From positions 788,827-852,826 of the forward strand of contig BDGG01000006.1 of the NCBI GenBank assembly GCA_001949185.1: a stretch of 64,000 nucleotides of DNA, in the 5' to 3' direction. The notes beneath the pieces are model-generated. The model saw nothing but the letters and a program-made list of their open reading frames with translations. It was not told where the DNA came from and did not search any database. The position numbers and the translations under genes were made by a program. Shown here piece after piece: positions 63,701-64,000 of this stretch; the stretch's first letter is position 1, and the number at the start of each line of letters is the position of its first letter. The stretch is from Ramazzottius varieornatus (Eukaryota > Tardigrada > Eutardigrada > Parachela > Ramazzottiidae).

Positions 63701-64000
63701 TTCCATGCTGCACTCCTTTTGCGCTTGATAATTTGCTGCTGTTCCACTCAGTTTCCTCTATACGGATCGGATAATACCTACACCTGCCGGTAGCACCCCT
63801 GTGGAGTATGCCCGGTTATTTTTCCGCACAATGGACTGCACCCGGAAGTACGACATTCCCGAGCTGTACTTAGCCTGCCATTCGTGGCTTATCTCTATGA
63901 CTAACAGCCACAAAGACTCACTAGACCAGATGTGCACGACGATTCTAACCGAAGTGAGAATCGGGAGCGGGGCAAACACAATCGGCAAGATTCCTTTCTA

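Larger units (their letters stand above)
62325..63953 (+). pseudogene. Diverged BTB paralogue interrupted by a LINE fragment
   Basis: Exon 1 (62325-62476, 152 nt, same length as in the minus-strand gene) encodes FPPDIVFRVGRRGEKVEDIG...AHK. Exon 2 begins at 63187 with LILAAGGEVMYAMFYGLMAE but loses the HPSAFRQMLRY part at about 63278, where retrotransposon sequence begins. An exon 3 equivalent (from about 63748) encodes LYTDRI...LFFRTMDCTRKYDIPELYLA and ends at a donor (GTGAGA, 63954). The gene probably continues beyond the window. Unless the insertion is spliced out, the BTB fold is truncated. Confidence 0.75.

Noticed and set aside
1-64000. CRISPR array or bacterial operon structure
   Set aside because: The repeats are palindromic, dispersed and intronic without regular spacers, and the genes have spliceosomal introns.
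1-64000. tRNA genes
   Set aside because: Several GGTTCGA-like words occur (for example near 5811), but none sits in a cloverleaf-compatible context with an A box.

Overview
The window is a stretch of an intron-rich metazoan nuclear genome. It carries a cGMP-dependent protein kinase, a heparan sulfate N-deacetylase/N-sulfotransferase, an RFX factor, a BTB-BACK gene, GT-AG introns and a U6 snRNA gene. Gene density, small introns and moderate GC suggest a compact invertebrate genome. An ecdysozoan such as a tardigrade is possible, but nothing here fixes the phylum. Exons were chained by eye using splice motifs, homology and phase. Five multi-exon genes close in frame: kinase 704 or 689 aa, RFX 713 aa, tail-anchored coiled coil 388 aa, NDST 907 aa, BTB-BACK 508 aa. 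The start of the zinc-finger gene is the one junction that could not be closed.

Layout: 1-3.85 kb, no recognised gene, one foldback element. 3.9-12.4 kb (+), PRKG-type kinase with two alternative first exons (I-alpha/I-beta logic) and a sense U6 snRNA gene in its first intron. 13.2-19.35 kb (+), nuclear protein with nine TFIIIA-type C2H2 fingers, an AT-hook and a BEN-like C-terminus. 22.5-26.1 kb (-), RFX factor, sharing a 435-bp divergent promoter with a tail-anchored coiled-coil gene (26.5-28.5 kb, +). 28.5-36.2 kb, gene-poor, with several terminal-inverted-repeat elements and a dead copy of one RFX exon. 36.2-41.45 kb (+), NDST. 42.0-49.3 kb, an inverted, diverged copy of 18.9-22.7 kb, swollen by nested transposons including a Tigger/pogo-like element. 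50-54 kb, LINE debris, two short genes and a type II membrane glycosyltransferase. 55.1-58.0 kb, a full-length hAT transposon with 8-bp target duplication and two nonsense codons. 59.6-61.8 kb (-), BTB-BACK gene, facing a broken paralogue on the + strand (62.3-63.95 kb).

The most unusual feature is a dispersed repeat family found almost only in introns. Two consecutive hairpins built on GTGGCGCACG...CGTGCGCCAC sit inside an outer inverted repeat (GGGAGCTCGGCAAACAAACT). About 22 loci lie in six genes plus one 3' flank. The second theme is the segmental duplication. It preserves an empty site for a hAT-like element and contains a 0.67-kb tract that looks identical to its source although its surroundings are clearly diverged.

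All homology statements come from family motifs recognised by eye. No database search was run.
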